Source: Mucilaginibacter tundrae (GTDB lineage: Bacteria; Bacteroidota; Bacteroidia; Sphingobacteriales; Sphingobacteriaceae). From it: a stretch of DNA of 64,000 nucleotides. The stretch covers positions 124,001-188,000 of the forward strand of contig NZ_JACCBZ010000005.1 of NCBI RefSeq assembly GCF_013408825.1, read 5' to 3'. Position numbers and translations under genes: made by a program. Below are positions 9,483-17,940 of this stretch, in pieces. The stretch's first letter is position 1. Each line of letters begins with the position of its first letter. The notes under the pieces were generated by a model. That model had not been told where the DNA came from. It saw nothing but the letters and a program-made list of their open reading frames with translations, and ran no database searches.

Positions 9483-9711
9483 TCAACGCAATACCGTCTT
9501 CGTCAATATGTACATGGCATTGTTTCACAGAAATGTGGTGTTTGAATTTTTGAATAGGCTCGATCCAATCCCTTGATGTGAAAACAGGAGCTTGAATATT
9601 TACTGATTCTACCAATACTTCTTCGCCGTCAAGAATCAATCTCCAACACTGTTCAACACCGTCACTATCAGTGTTATAACGTATCCGGGCAAGGGTTACA
9701 TTTCTATTCAT
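9436..9711 (-). CDS. Conserved small cytoplasmic protein, function unknown
   Basis: 91 residues, no signal peptide. The start (VTLARIRYNTDSDGVEQCWR) and core (DGEEVLVESVNIQAPVFTS) resemble short Bacteroidota proteins with the same ARIRYN opening; this is recalled and not checked by search. It has its own well-formed promoter at 9740-9772. Its 3' end overlaps the 3' end of the stress-protein gene on the other strand by 47 bp, leaving no room for a terminator between them. Confidence 0.7.
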   Translation of the reverse strand: MNRNVTLARIRYNTDSDGVEQCWRLILDGEEVLVESVNIQAPVFTSRDWIEPIQKFKHHISVKQCHVHIDEDGIALITPLLAQPAQVSQNV

Positions 9712-9739
9712 CGGTTATAATAAAAGGTCAATTTCAGTG

Positions 9740-9772
9740 CAAATGTACTGTTGTTTTTATCATATAACCCAA
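9740..9772 (-). promoter_or_regulatory. Promoter of the 91-residue gene
   Basis: Minus strand: -33 TTG (9770-9772), 22-nt spacer, -7 TACATTTG (9740-9747). This matches the Bacteroidota primary-sigma consensus; predicted leader about 22 nt. Confidence 0.6.
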
Positions 9773-9788
9773 CAAATCAGTAACATGC

Positions 9789-11081
9789 TTAATACAATAG
9801 CCTGAATTTTATGGTTTGTTCAATGGCTTTCAGCTCATTTAAAACCTGCGTATCATAACCTGATTCCACATCAGTAATTACATAACCAATCTGGGGGTTG
9901 GTAACCAGGAACTCACCCACTATGTTAATATTATGGCGGGCAAATACATCATTTATTTTGGCCAGTATACCCGGTACGTTTTTGTGGATATGTATCAATC
10001 GGTGCGCGTTATTAATACGCGGCGGCTGAAGATCAGGAAAATTGCAGCTGGTATGTGTTTTACCCTCATTCATAAATGCCATTACCCGTTTCGGGATAAA
10101 GTCATCATTACGCGGATTATGCTTAGGGTCGTCAAAAATAATAATGCCGTTTTCGCAGGCCGCTTCAGCTAATTTACGACTGCTTATTTTTCCGAAGATA
10201 CCAATCACCTTTAGCCTGCCTGCATTTTGCAGTTGCTCGGGTGTCGGCTGGTTTTCTTCATCGCAAAATAAAATACCGGCTTCTTCCAGATATTTTTCTT
10301 CAATGCTTTCACGCTGGCGGATGTTGTAGCCCTCTTTACGCATTTGCGCCAGTGCATCTTCTTCAATATTGCCAACCACCAAACATTTGATGCGGTTTTT
10401 TGGGTACGATATAGCACGTGGCAACTTGTTGATGTATAAAAACTCATCAAAACTCGGTGTGATATGGTCGGCTTTTTCAGCTACCGATTTACGTTCAATG
10501 TTCTCGGTAAACGCAAAGAATTTTTTGATCATCCCTGATTCCTTCAACTGGAAATCTGAATAACCATCTCCGATACCAAATATTTCACCTTGCAGGTTAA
10601 GCTCTTTTAACAGTTTAACTTTTCCACCTTCTTGCGACAGCGGGTTTTCACGGTCATAACCTATAATGTTGCCGTCATCATCAAATACAAAGGTATTGGC
10701 GTAAATATTTTCTTTTTTAATATGATATTCAGTAACAACCGGGGTAATAAATTCCTTAAAACCGCCGGATACGATCAATACTTCATCCTGGTGATTTTTA
10801 AAGAAGATAGTATTGCGGGAAAAAGAAGTAGATACTTTCTTCTTTAAGTGTGTGATCAATTGCTTTAAATGCTCGCGGTTAGCTTGCAGTAACTTAACAC
10901 GTGCTTCCAAACTTTGGGTGAACGATAAACGGCCTTCCATAGAAGCGTTCGTCAGGTCATCAATTTGCTGGTATATTTTTTCCCTGTCGGGATGATTTTT
11001 TAATGATATGCGGGCTAATTCGTCCAAAGCCTCAACCTGCGTAAACGTGCTGTCGAAGTCGATAATAAAGTATTGATCCAT
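9789..11081 (-). CDS. HAD phosphatase (SerB-like) fused to a SerA remnant and ACT domain
   Basis: 430 residues from ATG 11081; an upstream TTG at 11114 lies in repeat sequence and is less likely. Residues 1-210 are a phosphoserine-phosphatase-like HAD domain: DFDSTFT (Asp8, Asp10), VSGGFKEF and GIGDGYSDFQLKESG. Residues about 225-330 resemble the first part of D-3-phosphoglycerate dehydrogenase (GRLKVIGIFGKISSRKLAEAA, then IIIFDDPKHNPR). The text then jumps to a SerA-type C-terminus with an ACT domain (NNAHRLIHIHKNVPGILAKI to FRLLY). The Rossmann NAD-binding domain with GxGxxG is missing, so dehydrogenase activity is not expected. Likely role: phosphoserine phosphatase with a serine-sensing or scaffold tail. 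Confidence 0.8.
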   Translation of the reverse strand: MDQYFIIDFDSTFTQVEALDELARISLKNHPDREKIYQQIDDLTNASMEGRLSFTQSLEARVKLLQANREHLKQLITHLKKKVSTSFSRNTIFFKNHQDEVLIVSGGFKEFITPVVTEYHIKKENIYANTFVFDDDGNIIGYDRENPLSQEGGKVKLLKELNLQGEIFGIGDGYSDFQLKESGMIKKFFAFTENIERKSVAEKADHITPSFDEFLYINKLPRAISYPKNRIKCLVVGNIEEDALAQMRKEGYNIRQRESIEEKYLEEAGILFCDEENQPTPEQLQNAGRLKVIGIFGKISSRKLAEAACENGIIIFDDPKHNPRNDDFIPKRVMAFMNEGKTHTSCNFPDLQPPRINNAHRLIHIHKNVPGILAKINDVFARHNINIVGEFLVTNPQIGYVITDVESGYDTQVLNELKAIEQTIKFRLLY

Positions 11082-11088
11082 TGAATAG

Positions 11089-11140
11089 TGTGCAACTTGT
11101 ACGTTGATGTGCAAAAATGCGGATGTGCAAATGTGCGAAA
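11089..11140. repeat. Short-word repeat, TGTGCAAAT family (copy 1)
   Basis: Variants of ATGTGCAAA and GCGGATGTGC in tandem, just upstream of the HAD fusion gene. The same words recur at 12185-12244, 13019-13099 and 50751-50848. Confidence 0.6.
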
Positions 11141-11209
11141 TTTGAGCGAATGGTCAGTTAAGATTTCTAACAAAAGCCGTTGCCGGCTGAAATCGTTGCA
11201 AAACTAATA

Positions 11210-12178
11210 CTATTTTTTCAAAGCCATACACACCTCTTTCACCGTCTCACTAATTGGTTTAAATTCAATTCCGATAGCTGCTTTAATTTTGGAGTTATCG
11301 TAGTTATTGGTCAACGATGCTGTTTGAGCGGACACTTTATCCATCATTGAGTCGCGGCCCGTAATGGTAGCCAGCACCGTGGCGCTGCGCCATATTAATC
11401 CCATTATCCAGGGTTTTGCCAGTAGCGAAGGCTGCTCAAGTCCAAAGCAATCCGCTATTTGCGCGGTGATATTTTTGTAGCTGATATTTTCCGCGCTGAT
11501 GATGTATCGCTCACTGCTGATCTCACTATTCATCAGGGTTATCATGCATTTGGCAACATCTTGTACATCAACAAAACCACCTGTACCCTGGGTATAAAAC
11601 TTCAACCCACGGCGTACGGTAACAAACAGTTGACCTGTACCCGCAGTACCTGAATTGGGGCCGATGATTAGCGATGGGTTTACAATAACCGCGTCTAAAC
11701 CCTCTGCAATACCGCGCCACACCTCCATTTCGCTATGCAGTTTTGATATGGCATAGCCATCATCCTCGTTGGTTTCATCCAAATGGGTATTCTCATTAAT
11801 CAACTTACCCGGCAATGCCCGGCCAATAGCCGCGATCGAACTCACATGCAATAATCTTATACCATGCTCATTACATAAATTCACCACATTGGCTGTACCT
11901 GTAACATTGGTGCGGATCATCGGTTGCTTATCCTTTTGCATTAATGACACCCATGCTGCACAATGATAAACCTGTGTTACACCTTCAAGTGCATCTTCCA
12001 AAGCAAAAATATCCAGCATGTCGGCATCAACCCATTCGATTTTATCGTGGTAGGGGATAAGCATTTGCGGTATAACCGAACTGCTGCGCTTAATACATCG
12101 AATAGTATTACCTGCATTTACCAGTTGCATGGCAAGCTCCGAACCCAAAAAACCTGTAGCGCCTGTAACCAGTATCAT
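11210..12178 (-). CDS. NAD-dependent epimerase/dehydratase (extended SDR)
   Basis: 322 residues from ATG 12178, where the protein begins MILVTGATGFLGSELAMQL; a 19-residue upstream extension would be encoded by repeat sequence and is rejected. Rossmann motif TGATGFLG, active-site YxxxK as YAISK, HVSSIAAIG before it, and NPSLIIGPNSG after it. The arrangement is like dihydroflavonol-4-reductase-type or sterol-dehydrogenase-type SDRs that reduce or epimerise a small carbonyl substrate. The substrate cannot be deduced. Same orientation as the HAD fusion gene, with repeat-bearing gaps on both sides. Confidence 0.85.
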   Translation of the reverse strand: MILVTGATGFLGSELAMQLVNAGNTIRCIKRSSSVIPQMLIPYHDKIEWVDADMLDIFALEDALEGVTQVYHCAAWVSLMQKDKQPMIRTNVTGTANVVNLCNEHGIRLLHVSSIAAIGRALPGKLINENTHLDETNEDDGYAISKLHSEMEVWRGIAEGLDAVIVNPSLIIGPNSGTAGTGQLFVTVRRGLKFYTQGTGGFVDVQDVAKCMITLMNSEISSERYIISAENISYKNITAQIADCFGLEQPSLLAKPWIMGLIWRSATVLATITGRDSMMDKVSAQTASLTNNYDNSKIKAAIGIEFKPISETVKEVCMALKK

Positions 12179-12184
12179 ATTAAA

Positions 12185-12244
12185 TTGTGCACATATGCAG
12201 TGTACAAATGTGCAGATAGATGCCGGGATATGCAAATTCGCACA
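12185..12244. repeat. Short-word repeat, TGTGCAAAT family (copy 2)
   Basis: Contains TGTGCACATATGCA, ACAAATGTGCAGAT and TATGCAAATTCGCACA directly upstream of the SDR start. Same vocabulary as copy 1. Confidence 0.6.
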
Positions 12245-12367
12245 ATGAATGAATTTTGAAAATAGATATTGAACTCATATAATCTTTTTTTAGATTTGAG
12301 TATTAAGTTGCTCAAATACATCAACAATACAGTAAATTCATGTTGAATATATAAGATAGAATGCTGT

Positions 12368-12964
12368 ATGATAAAAGAATCGTGCAAAGTTGTAGCGATA
12401 GAACATCTTACACTCGACGGGGTGTACCAAGCGCCCGCCCGCATCGACGAGGACGTTCGGGACGGATTCAAACATGGTGGCTGGTCAAAAGCCGGAAATG
12501 ATCCGAAAATGCAAGAAGTTATAGGCAAGCAAATGAGTGGCGGGTGGTCGTTGCTCGCAGGGCGTACAACATACGAAGACCTTTACGAAGCTTGGCCAAT
12601 AAGGCAGCCGGCTAGCCCCATGACACAGGCACTAACAAGTGTTAAGAAGTTTGTCGCTTGCCATGATTCCAATTACAAACTTTCATGGGAAAATTCAACT
12701 ATTTTGGCAGGTGAAGCCAGCGAAACCGTTGCTAAACTTAAAAAGGAACATGGCAAAACCCTGGTTATCTTTGGTAGCGGTATGCTTGTGCGTTCGCTTA
12801 TGCAGCATGGTTTGGTTGATGAATTTGTGTTGATGATCCACCCTTTAGTGTTGGGTGAAGGCCGTCGCTTGTTTGATAACGAAACTCTATTTACCAACTT
12901 TAATTTAACCAACGCTGTTAATACCAATACCGGCGTCATCATTGCTACTTACCTTCAGAAATAG
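12368..12964 (+). CDS. Dihydrofolate reductase-fold / RibD C-terminal family protein
   Basis: 198 residues, the usual size for this family. It opens with EHLTLDGVYQAP, then has LLAGRTTYEDLYEAWP, LVIFGSGMLVRSLMQHGLVDEF and a HPLVLGEGRRLF block, all typical of the YwjB/RibD-C group of NADPH-binding reductases. The substrate is unknown; such proteins are often called dihydrofolate reductase family without proof of that reaction. It is divergent from the SDR gene and stands alone. Confidence 0.85.
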   Translation: MIKESCKVVAIEHLTLDGVYQAPARIDEDVRDGFKHGGWSKAGNDPKMQEVIGKQMSGGWSLLAGRTTYEDLYEAWPIRQPASPMTQALTSVKKFVACHDSNYKLSWENSTILAGEASETVAKLKKEHGKTLVIFGSGMLVRSLMQHGLVDEFVLMIHPLVLGEGRRLFDNETLFTNFNLTNAVNTNTGVIIATYLQK

Positions 12965-13018
12965 ACGCCTTACAACATATCAAATCAATGAAAATTCGAA
13001 TGTATATTATCAAATATA

Positions 13019-13099
13019 CATATCCGCGTATTTGCACATCAATTCGTTCCATTTATTAAAAAATTCCGCACATTTGCACATACGCATATTTGCAAATCC
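13019..13099. repeat. Short-word repeat, TGTGCAAAT family (copy 3)
   Basis: Words such as CATATCCGCGTATTTGCACA and CCGCACATTTGCACATACGC repeat just before ATG 13103. The orientation is opposite to copies 1 and 2. Confidence 0.6.
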
Positions 13100-13102
13100 A
13101 CC

Positions 13103-14287
13103 ATGTCATTATCTGATTTCTTTACACCTATTGATCTGGAGAAGATCAGCCCTAAAAAAGGATATTACACCAGTAACTTAGGTGATAAAATAAATCATTA
13201 CACCGATACTTTTCCTGAGCTTCAAGACAAATCCTTCGATATAGCAATTATTGGTGTGCAGGACGATCGCAACGCAGTAAATAATTCAGGCTGTGGTTTA
13301 GCACCTGATTACGTTCGAGAAAAATTATACCTGTTAAACGAAGGCGGCTACAATACTAAAATCGTAGATCTTGGGAATATAAAAGCAGGGGCCACAGTAA
13401 CCGATACTTATTTCGCGCTAAAAACGGTAGTTGCTGAACTGATTAAATTAGATATTCTGCCAATAATTATTGGCGGGGGGCAGGATTTAACCTATGCCCA
13501 GTACATGGGCTATGAAACCCTGGAGCAAAAAGTTGATCTGGTAATCGTCGACTCTCATTTTGACCTGGAGGATGACATTACACCCGATAGCATAGAAACG
13601 ACTTCCGCATCATACCTCAACAAAATATTTTTACACGAACCTAATTACCTGTTCAACTTCAGCAATATCGGTTATCAAACCTATTTTACTAGCCAGGCTG
13701 GATTACGGGTGATGGAAAAATTATACTTTGATGTACATCGGCTTGGTAATTTAAGCGGACAGATTGCCTATGCCGAACCAATTATCCGTAATGCCAATAT
13801 GGTAAGTTTTGATATCAGCGCCATCCGTTCATCCGATGCGATGGGTAATACAAACGCTACTCCCAATGGTTTTTATGCTGAGGAAGCTTGCCAGATAAGT
13901 CGCTATGCGGGATTTAATGATAAACTTACCTCGATAGGTTTTTATGAGTTTAACCCCGCCTATGATAATAATGGGCAAACTGCCCTGCTGCTGGCACAAA
14001 TGGTATGGTATTTTATTGATGGCGTATATAACCGTAAAAAAGATTTTCCGCTAAACCCAAAATCACAATACCTGATCTACAAAACCAGCCTTAAGCATGA
14101 TGACCATGAGGTTGTATTTGTAAAAAGTAAAAAAACAGATAGGTGGTGGATGCAGGTACCTTACCCAACAGGTGGCTCAAAAAACGAGCGATCGCATTTA
14201 GTGCCTTGCAGTTACGATGACTATAAAATTGCCATTTCGGGGGAAATGCCTGATCTTTGGTGGCGTACTTACCAAAAACTAACTTAA
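13103..14287 (+). CDS. Arginase/formimidoylglutamase-fold protein with incomplete metal site
   Basis: 394 residues with ureohydrolase fold. Blocks: IGVQDDRNAVNNSGCG, IIIGGGQDLTYAQY (the GGDH metal His is Gln), VIVDSHFD (D-x-H-x-D intact), MVSFDISAIRSSD (the second Asp of SFDxD is Ser) and GFYEF (Glu kept). Two of the six canonical Mn ligands are replaced, one for each metal. Long relative to arginases (about 300) because of a C-terminal extension rich in Lys and Trp. It may be inactive or have a changed metal or substrate. No hut genes are adjacent. It is followed after 53 bp by the thioredoxin cluster. Confidence 0.78.
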   Translation: MSLSDFFTPIDLEKISPKKGYYTSNLGDKINHYTDTFPELQDKSFDIAIIGVQDDRNAVNNSGCGLAPDYVREKLYLLNEGGYNTKIVDLGNIKAGATVTDTYFALKTVVAELIKLDILPIIIGGGQDLTYAQYMGYETLEQKVDLVIVDSHFDLEDDITPDSIETTSASYLNKIFLHEPNYLFNFSNIGYQTYFTSQAGLRVMEKLYFDVHRLGNLSGQIAYAEPIIRNANMVSFDISAIRSSDAMGNTNATPNGFYAEEACQISRYAGFNDKLTSIGFYEFNPAYDNNGQTALLLAQMVWYFIDGVYNRKKDFPLNPKSQYLIYKTSLKHDDHEVVFVKSKKTDRWWMQVPYPTGGSKNERSHLVPCSYDDYKIAISGEMPDLWWRTYQKLT

Positions 14288-14340
14288 GTACAATTCTATT
14301 CGCTTTTCACCGTTACACTATTTAACAGTTTTTGTTTTTC

Positions 14341-15522
14341 ATGAAAAAAATATTCTTTTCGATATTGGCTTTGTTGCCTGTATTTGCTTTTTCACAAACT
14401 CCTGCAGCTAATTCAGTAGCTACGCCAACAACCGAAGTACCACAATCTTTTCTGCTGCAAACCAAAGTGGGCGATTTAAATGCTCCTGCAAAGGCTTTTC
14501 TAATCTATCGTTTAGGTGCGAATAATATTATCGACTCTACCGCCATTGTGAATGGTAATTTTGATTTTACGGGCTCTGTTATTAACCCAACTAATGCAAT
14601 TTTATTGATAGATCATAAGGGGGTAGGTTTTTCAAATCTGGATAAATCAACCGATGCTTTAAGTTTTTACATCGAGAAAGGTAATATATCAATCGCTACC
14701 AGTACCGATTCTATTTCAAAAGCGGTAATTACCGGCTCGCCAATTAATGATGATAATAAAAAATTGATGTCACAGTTAAGGCCAATCCAGGTTGCCGCGC
14801 AGAAACTATATGTCGAAGCCAATTCGGCAACACCGGATCAGCAAAATGCTGCTGATTTTCAAAGCAATATGGAAAGCAAACGCAAAGGCCTGGAGCAACA
14901 ACAAACTGCCGCGCTTGAAAAATTCATTAAAGAAAACCCTAAAAGTTATTTAAGCTTGCTTGCTCTAAGTTCATTAGGCCCTAAAATGGATCCGTCGGAA
15001 TTAGAGCCATTGTACAATGGTTTGTCGCAAAACTTAAAAGACATGGAAGGTGGCAAAATGATCAAGAAATCAATTGATGCCCTGAAACCTACAGCCATAG
15101 GTGCCGTTGCACCTGAATTTACAGAAAACGATACGGATGGAAACCCGGTTTCTCTTTCATCGTTCCGTGGAAAATATGTACTGATTGATTTTTGGGCATC
15201 ATGGTGTGGCCCTTGTCGCCAGGAAAACCCCAATGTGGTAAAAGCTTATAATAAGTTTAAAGCTAAAAATTTTACTGTTTTAGGTGTTTCGCTTGATAAA
15301 GCCGACGCGAAAGATAGCTGGATTGCAGCTATAAAAGCAGATAGCTTAACTTGGACACAAGTATCAGACCTTAATTTTTGGAATAATAAAGTGGCTATAC
15401 TATATGCGGTACAATCAATCCCCCATAATTTCCTGATTGACCCGAATGGAAAGATAATAGCCAAGGATTTGCGTGGCAGCGACCTTGACGCTAAGCTGAC
15501 AGAGATATTCGGCAAAATGTAA
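14341..15522 (+). CDS. TlpA-type thioredoxin-like protein with DUF4369 (paralogue 1)
   Basis: 393 residues from ATG 14341; a TTG nine bases upstream is not needed. Signal peptide ending FAFSQT, an N-terminal DUF4369-like beta domain (about 40-140), a charged helical linker, and a C-terminal TlpA/ResA thioredoxin domain with FWASWCGPCRQENP (CGPC). Expected role: periplasmic disulfide reductase or thiol oxidoreductase, for example in cytochrome maturation or stress. It is first of three tandem relatives with 66-95 bp gaps. Confidence 0.88.
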   Translation: MKKIFFSILALLPVFAFSQTPAANSVATPTTEVPQSFLLQTKVGDLNAPAKAFLIYRLGANNIIDSTAIVNGNFDFTGSVINPTNAILLIDHKGVGFSNLDKSTDALSFYIEKGNISIATSTDSISKAVITGSPINDDNKKLMSQLRPIQVAAQKLYVEANSATPDQQNAADFQSNMESKRKGLEQQQTAALEKFIKENPKSYLSLLALSSLGPKMDPSELEPLYNGLSQNLKDMEGGKMIKKSIDALKPTAIGAVAPEFTENDTDGNPVSLSSFRGKYVLIDFWASWCGPCRQENPNVVKAYNKFKAKNFTVLGVSLDKADAKDSWIAAIKADSLTWTQVSDLNFWNNKVAILYAVQSIPHNFLIDPNGKIIAKDLRGSDLDAKLTEIFGKM

Positions 15523-15588
15523 GCAGGATATCAATTATTTATTATTTTTACCAACGGTACCCCGCTGACTGTAATTATTATTGATTAA

Positions 15589-16725
15589 ATGAAGAAACTA
15601 ATTCTATTGGCGTTAGTAGCAGCGCCCTCCTTGCTATTTGCTCAGGAAAACTTTGTAATAAAAGGTAAACTTGGTTCGGTAGATGCACCGTCCAAAGTGT
15701 TTTTAGTGTACCGCGATGGAACTGCCACCATAACAGACTCAAGTGCTGTAAAAAAAGGTGAATTCGGATTTGCCGGCCATGTAACTGATATTACACGAGC
15801 TACTCTTATTGTTGATTACAAAGGGGTGGGCATGCAAAATATCGATAGGTCTTCTGCTGATATAGCTGCCGTTTATTTGGTTAACGGTACAACCGAAATT
15901 AAAAGTAAAGATTCTTTATCAAAAGCTAAGATAACAGGCACTAAGGTAAATGAAGATAGTCAGCGCTTTACTACTTATTTAAAACCGGTTAATGATGCCA
16001 ACAAAGCATTAGATGCTGAATACGAAGCAACCCCTAAGGAAAAACGTACTAAAGAATTTAATGATTATATTGATAAAAAGGAAGATTCCATTTCTGTAAA
16101 AGAAAGAGCATTAGATTCATTGTTCATTATTGCCAACCCTGACTCGTACATGAGCTTGCAGGCATTACGCGGAATGGGTGGTCCATACCCCGTTTACGAT
16201 CAGTTAGCACCGGAATTCACAAAATTATCTCCAGCATTGCGCGCAAGTAAAGCGGGCGTTGCTTATCAAAAATATTTAGATGTAATTAAAAGCGTATCGG
16301 TAGGCGCAATGGCTCCTGATTTCGCGCAGCCGGATACCAATGGTACTATGGTTAGCCTGTCATCATTCAAAGGCAAATATTTACTACTTGATTTTTGGGC
16401 GTCATGGTGCGGCCCTTGCCGTGCAGAGAACCCGAATGTGGTAAAAGCATTCAATATTTACAAAGGGAAAAACTTTACTATACTGAGCGTATCATTAGAT
16501 CGCCCTGGCAAAAGGGATAACTGGATAAAAGCTATTAATAAGGATGGCTTGACCTGGAACCATGTATCTGACCTGAAATTCTGGGATAATGATGCTGCCA
16601 AATTATACGGCATACAAGCCATCCCGCAAAACTTGCTGATTGACCCAAGCGGTAAAATTATTGCCAAAGACCTTTTTGGTGATGCATTGGAAAAGAAGTT
16701 AAGAGAGATTTTCGGGACGATGTAA
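15589..16725 (+). CDS. TlpA-type thioredoxin-like protein with DUF4369 (paralogue 2)
   Basis: 378 residues. Signal peptide to LLFAQE, DUF4369-like domain (VIKGKLGSVDAPSKVFLVYR onward), linker, and thioredoxin domain with FWASWCGPCRAENP. Closely similar to the upstream gene, including VSDLKFW and a C-terminal LIDPSGKIIAKDLFGD, so a tandem duplication is likely. A terminator follows at 16750, so paralogues 1 and 2 probably form one transcript. Confidence 0.88.
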   Translation: MKKLILLALVAAPSLLFAQENFVIKGKLGSVDAPSKVFLVYRDGTATITDSSAVKKGEFGFAGHVTDITRATLIVDYKGVGMQNIDRSSADIAAVYLVNGTTEIKSKDSLSKAKITGTKVNEDSQRFTTYLKPVNDANKALDAEYEATPKEKRTKEFNDYIDKKEDSISVKERALDSLFIIANPDSYMSLQALRGMGGPYPVYDQLAPEFTKLSPALRASKAGVAYQKYLDVIKSVSVGAMAPDFAQPDTNGTMVSLSSFKGKYLLLDFWASWCGPCRAENPNVVKAFNIYKGKNFTILSVSLDRPGKRDNWIKAINKDGLTWNHVSDLKFWDNDAAKLYGIQAIPQNLLIDPSGKIIAKDLFGDALEKKLREIFGTM

Positions 16726-16749
16726 TTGTTGGTCCGAAAGATAGATAAG

Positions 16750-16789
16750 AAAGTCCGAAAGTGTTTAGCTTTTCGGACTTTTGTTTTTT
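16750..16789 (+). terminator. Terminator between thioredoxin paralogues 2 and 3
   Basis: 11-bp stem AAAGTCCGAAA (16750-16760) with 16771-16781, 10-nt loop, T-rich tail. Confidence 0.8.
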
Positions 16790-16820
16790 AATCTATATTT
16801 ACATTGCTAATCCTTTTTAC

Positions 16821-17936
16821 ATGAAAAGATTATTACTTATATTTTTTTTACTATTGACGTTTACCGCTTTTGCCCAAGAGGGAACTTTTACTATTAAAGG
16901 TACTATCAAGGGGCTAAATGCTCCGGCGACCGTATTTTTGATATATGATGGAGTTATAAATGGTAAAGCAACTTTGAACAATGGTTGGTTTGAGTTTAGT
17001 GGGCGGATAGATCAAACAAAAGAAGCTTATTTAACGATTGATACAAAAGATACTTCATACACTTATACAAATGGTACTAAATTTTATGTAGAGGATGGGA
17101 ATATATCAATCAACTGCCCGGATTCATCACTTGATAAGGCAATTATTACAGGTACTGAAAATAATAATACCGAAGCTAAGTATAAAGCGTCACTACAGAC
17201 CATAGAAACCCGCGATAACCAGCTGGAAACAATGGATACCAGCGCGACCGAGGATCAAAAAAGATCGCCGGAGTTTTTGAAGGATCTTGAGCTAAAAAAC
17301 AAAAAACTGGAGGCTGAACGGAGGGAAGCAAATAGGAAATTTATTATTGATAACCCATCATCAATAGTTAGTCTTGATGCTTTATATTCATCCGCCATGT
17401 ATTCCGATTATGAGAGTATCAAAATGCTTTACGAGCAGTTAACTCCGGAAGTAAAAAACAGTCCTCAGGGGTTAGCGTATGCGCAAGAATTGGAAAAAAT
17501 GAATACGGTAGCCATTGGTAAAATAGCGCCGGACTTTGAGCTGCTTGATACCGCTTATAAAAGCGTAACTCTTTCATCGCTCAGGGGAAAGTATGTACTA
17601 CTGGATTTTTGGGCTTCGTGGTGCCCGGTTTGCAGGGAATCTAACCCCGGTGTAGTAAAGGCATATGGTCAATATAAAGACAAAAACTTTACTGTGCTTA
17701 GCGTATCATTAGATAAACAAAACGACAGGAAAACCTGGCTAAATGCTATTCATCATGATGGCCTTACCTGGACACAAGTATCCGACCTTCGATTTTGGAA
17801 TAGTAAGGTTGTGGCATTATATCATCTAACCGCTTTGCCGCAAAATTTCCTGCTCGATCCGAATGGCAAGATCATCGCGCGCGACCTTGATTCTGATCAA
17901 TTATCTACAAAGTTGGCTGATTTGTTGGATAAGTAA
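16821..17936 (+). CDS. TlpA-type thioredoxin-like protein with DUF4369 (paralogue 3)
   Basis: 371 residues from ATG 16821, which begins a clean signal peptide (MKRLLLIFFLLLTFTAFAQE). The same architecture as its two neighbours but a changed active site, FWASWCPVCRESNP (CPVC instead of CGPC), which should alter redox potential. The linker is highly charged and helical. It sits behind a terminator and so probably has its own promoter. Its stop codon is 4 bp from the end of the convergent purD gene. Confidence 0.87.
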   Translation: MKRLLLIFFLLLTFTAFAQEGTFTIKGTIKGLNAPATVFLIYDGVINGKATLNNGWFEFSGRIDQTKEAYLTIDTKDTSYTYTNGTKFYVEDGNISINCPDSSLDKAIITGTENNNTEAKYKASLQTIETRDNQLETMDTSATEDQKRSPEFLKDLELKNKKLEAERREANRKFIIDNPSSIVSLDALYSSAMYSDYESIKMLYEQLTPEVKNSPQGLAYAQELEKMNTVAIGKIAPDFELLDTAYKSVTLSSLRGKYVLLDFWASWCPVCRESNPGVVKAYGQYKDKNFTVLSVSLDKQNDRKTWLNAIHHDGLTWTQVSDLRFWNSKVVALYHLTALPQNFLLDPNGKIIARDLDSDQLSTKLADLLDK

Positions 17937-17940
17937 TTAC

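Noticed and set aside
12175..12528. 117-codon minus-strand frame across the SDR-DHFR gap
   Set aside because: It overlaps the DHFR-fold gene start and repeat sequence; no recognisable product.
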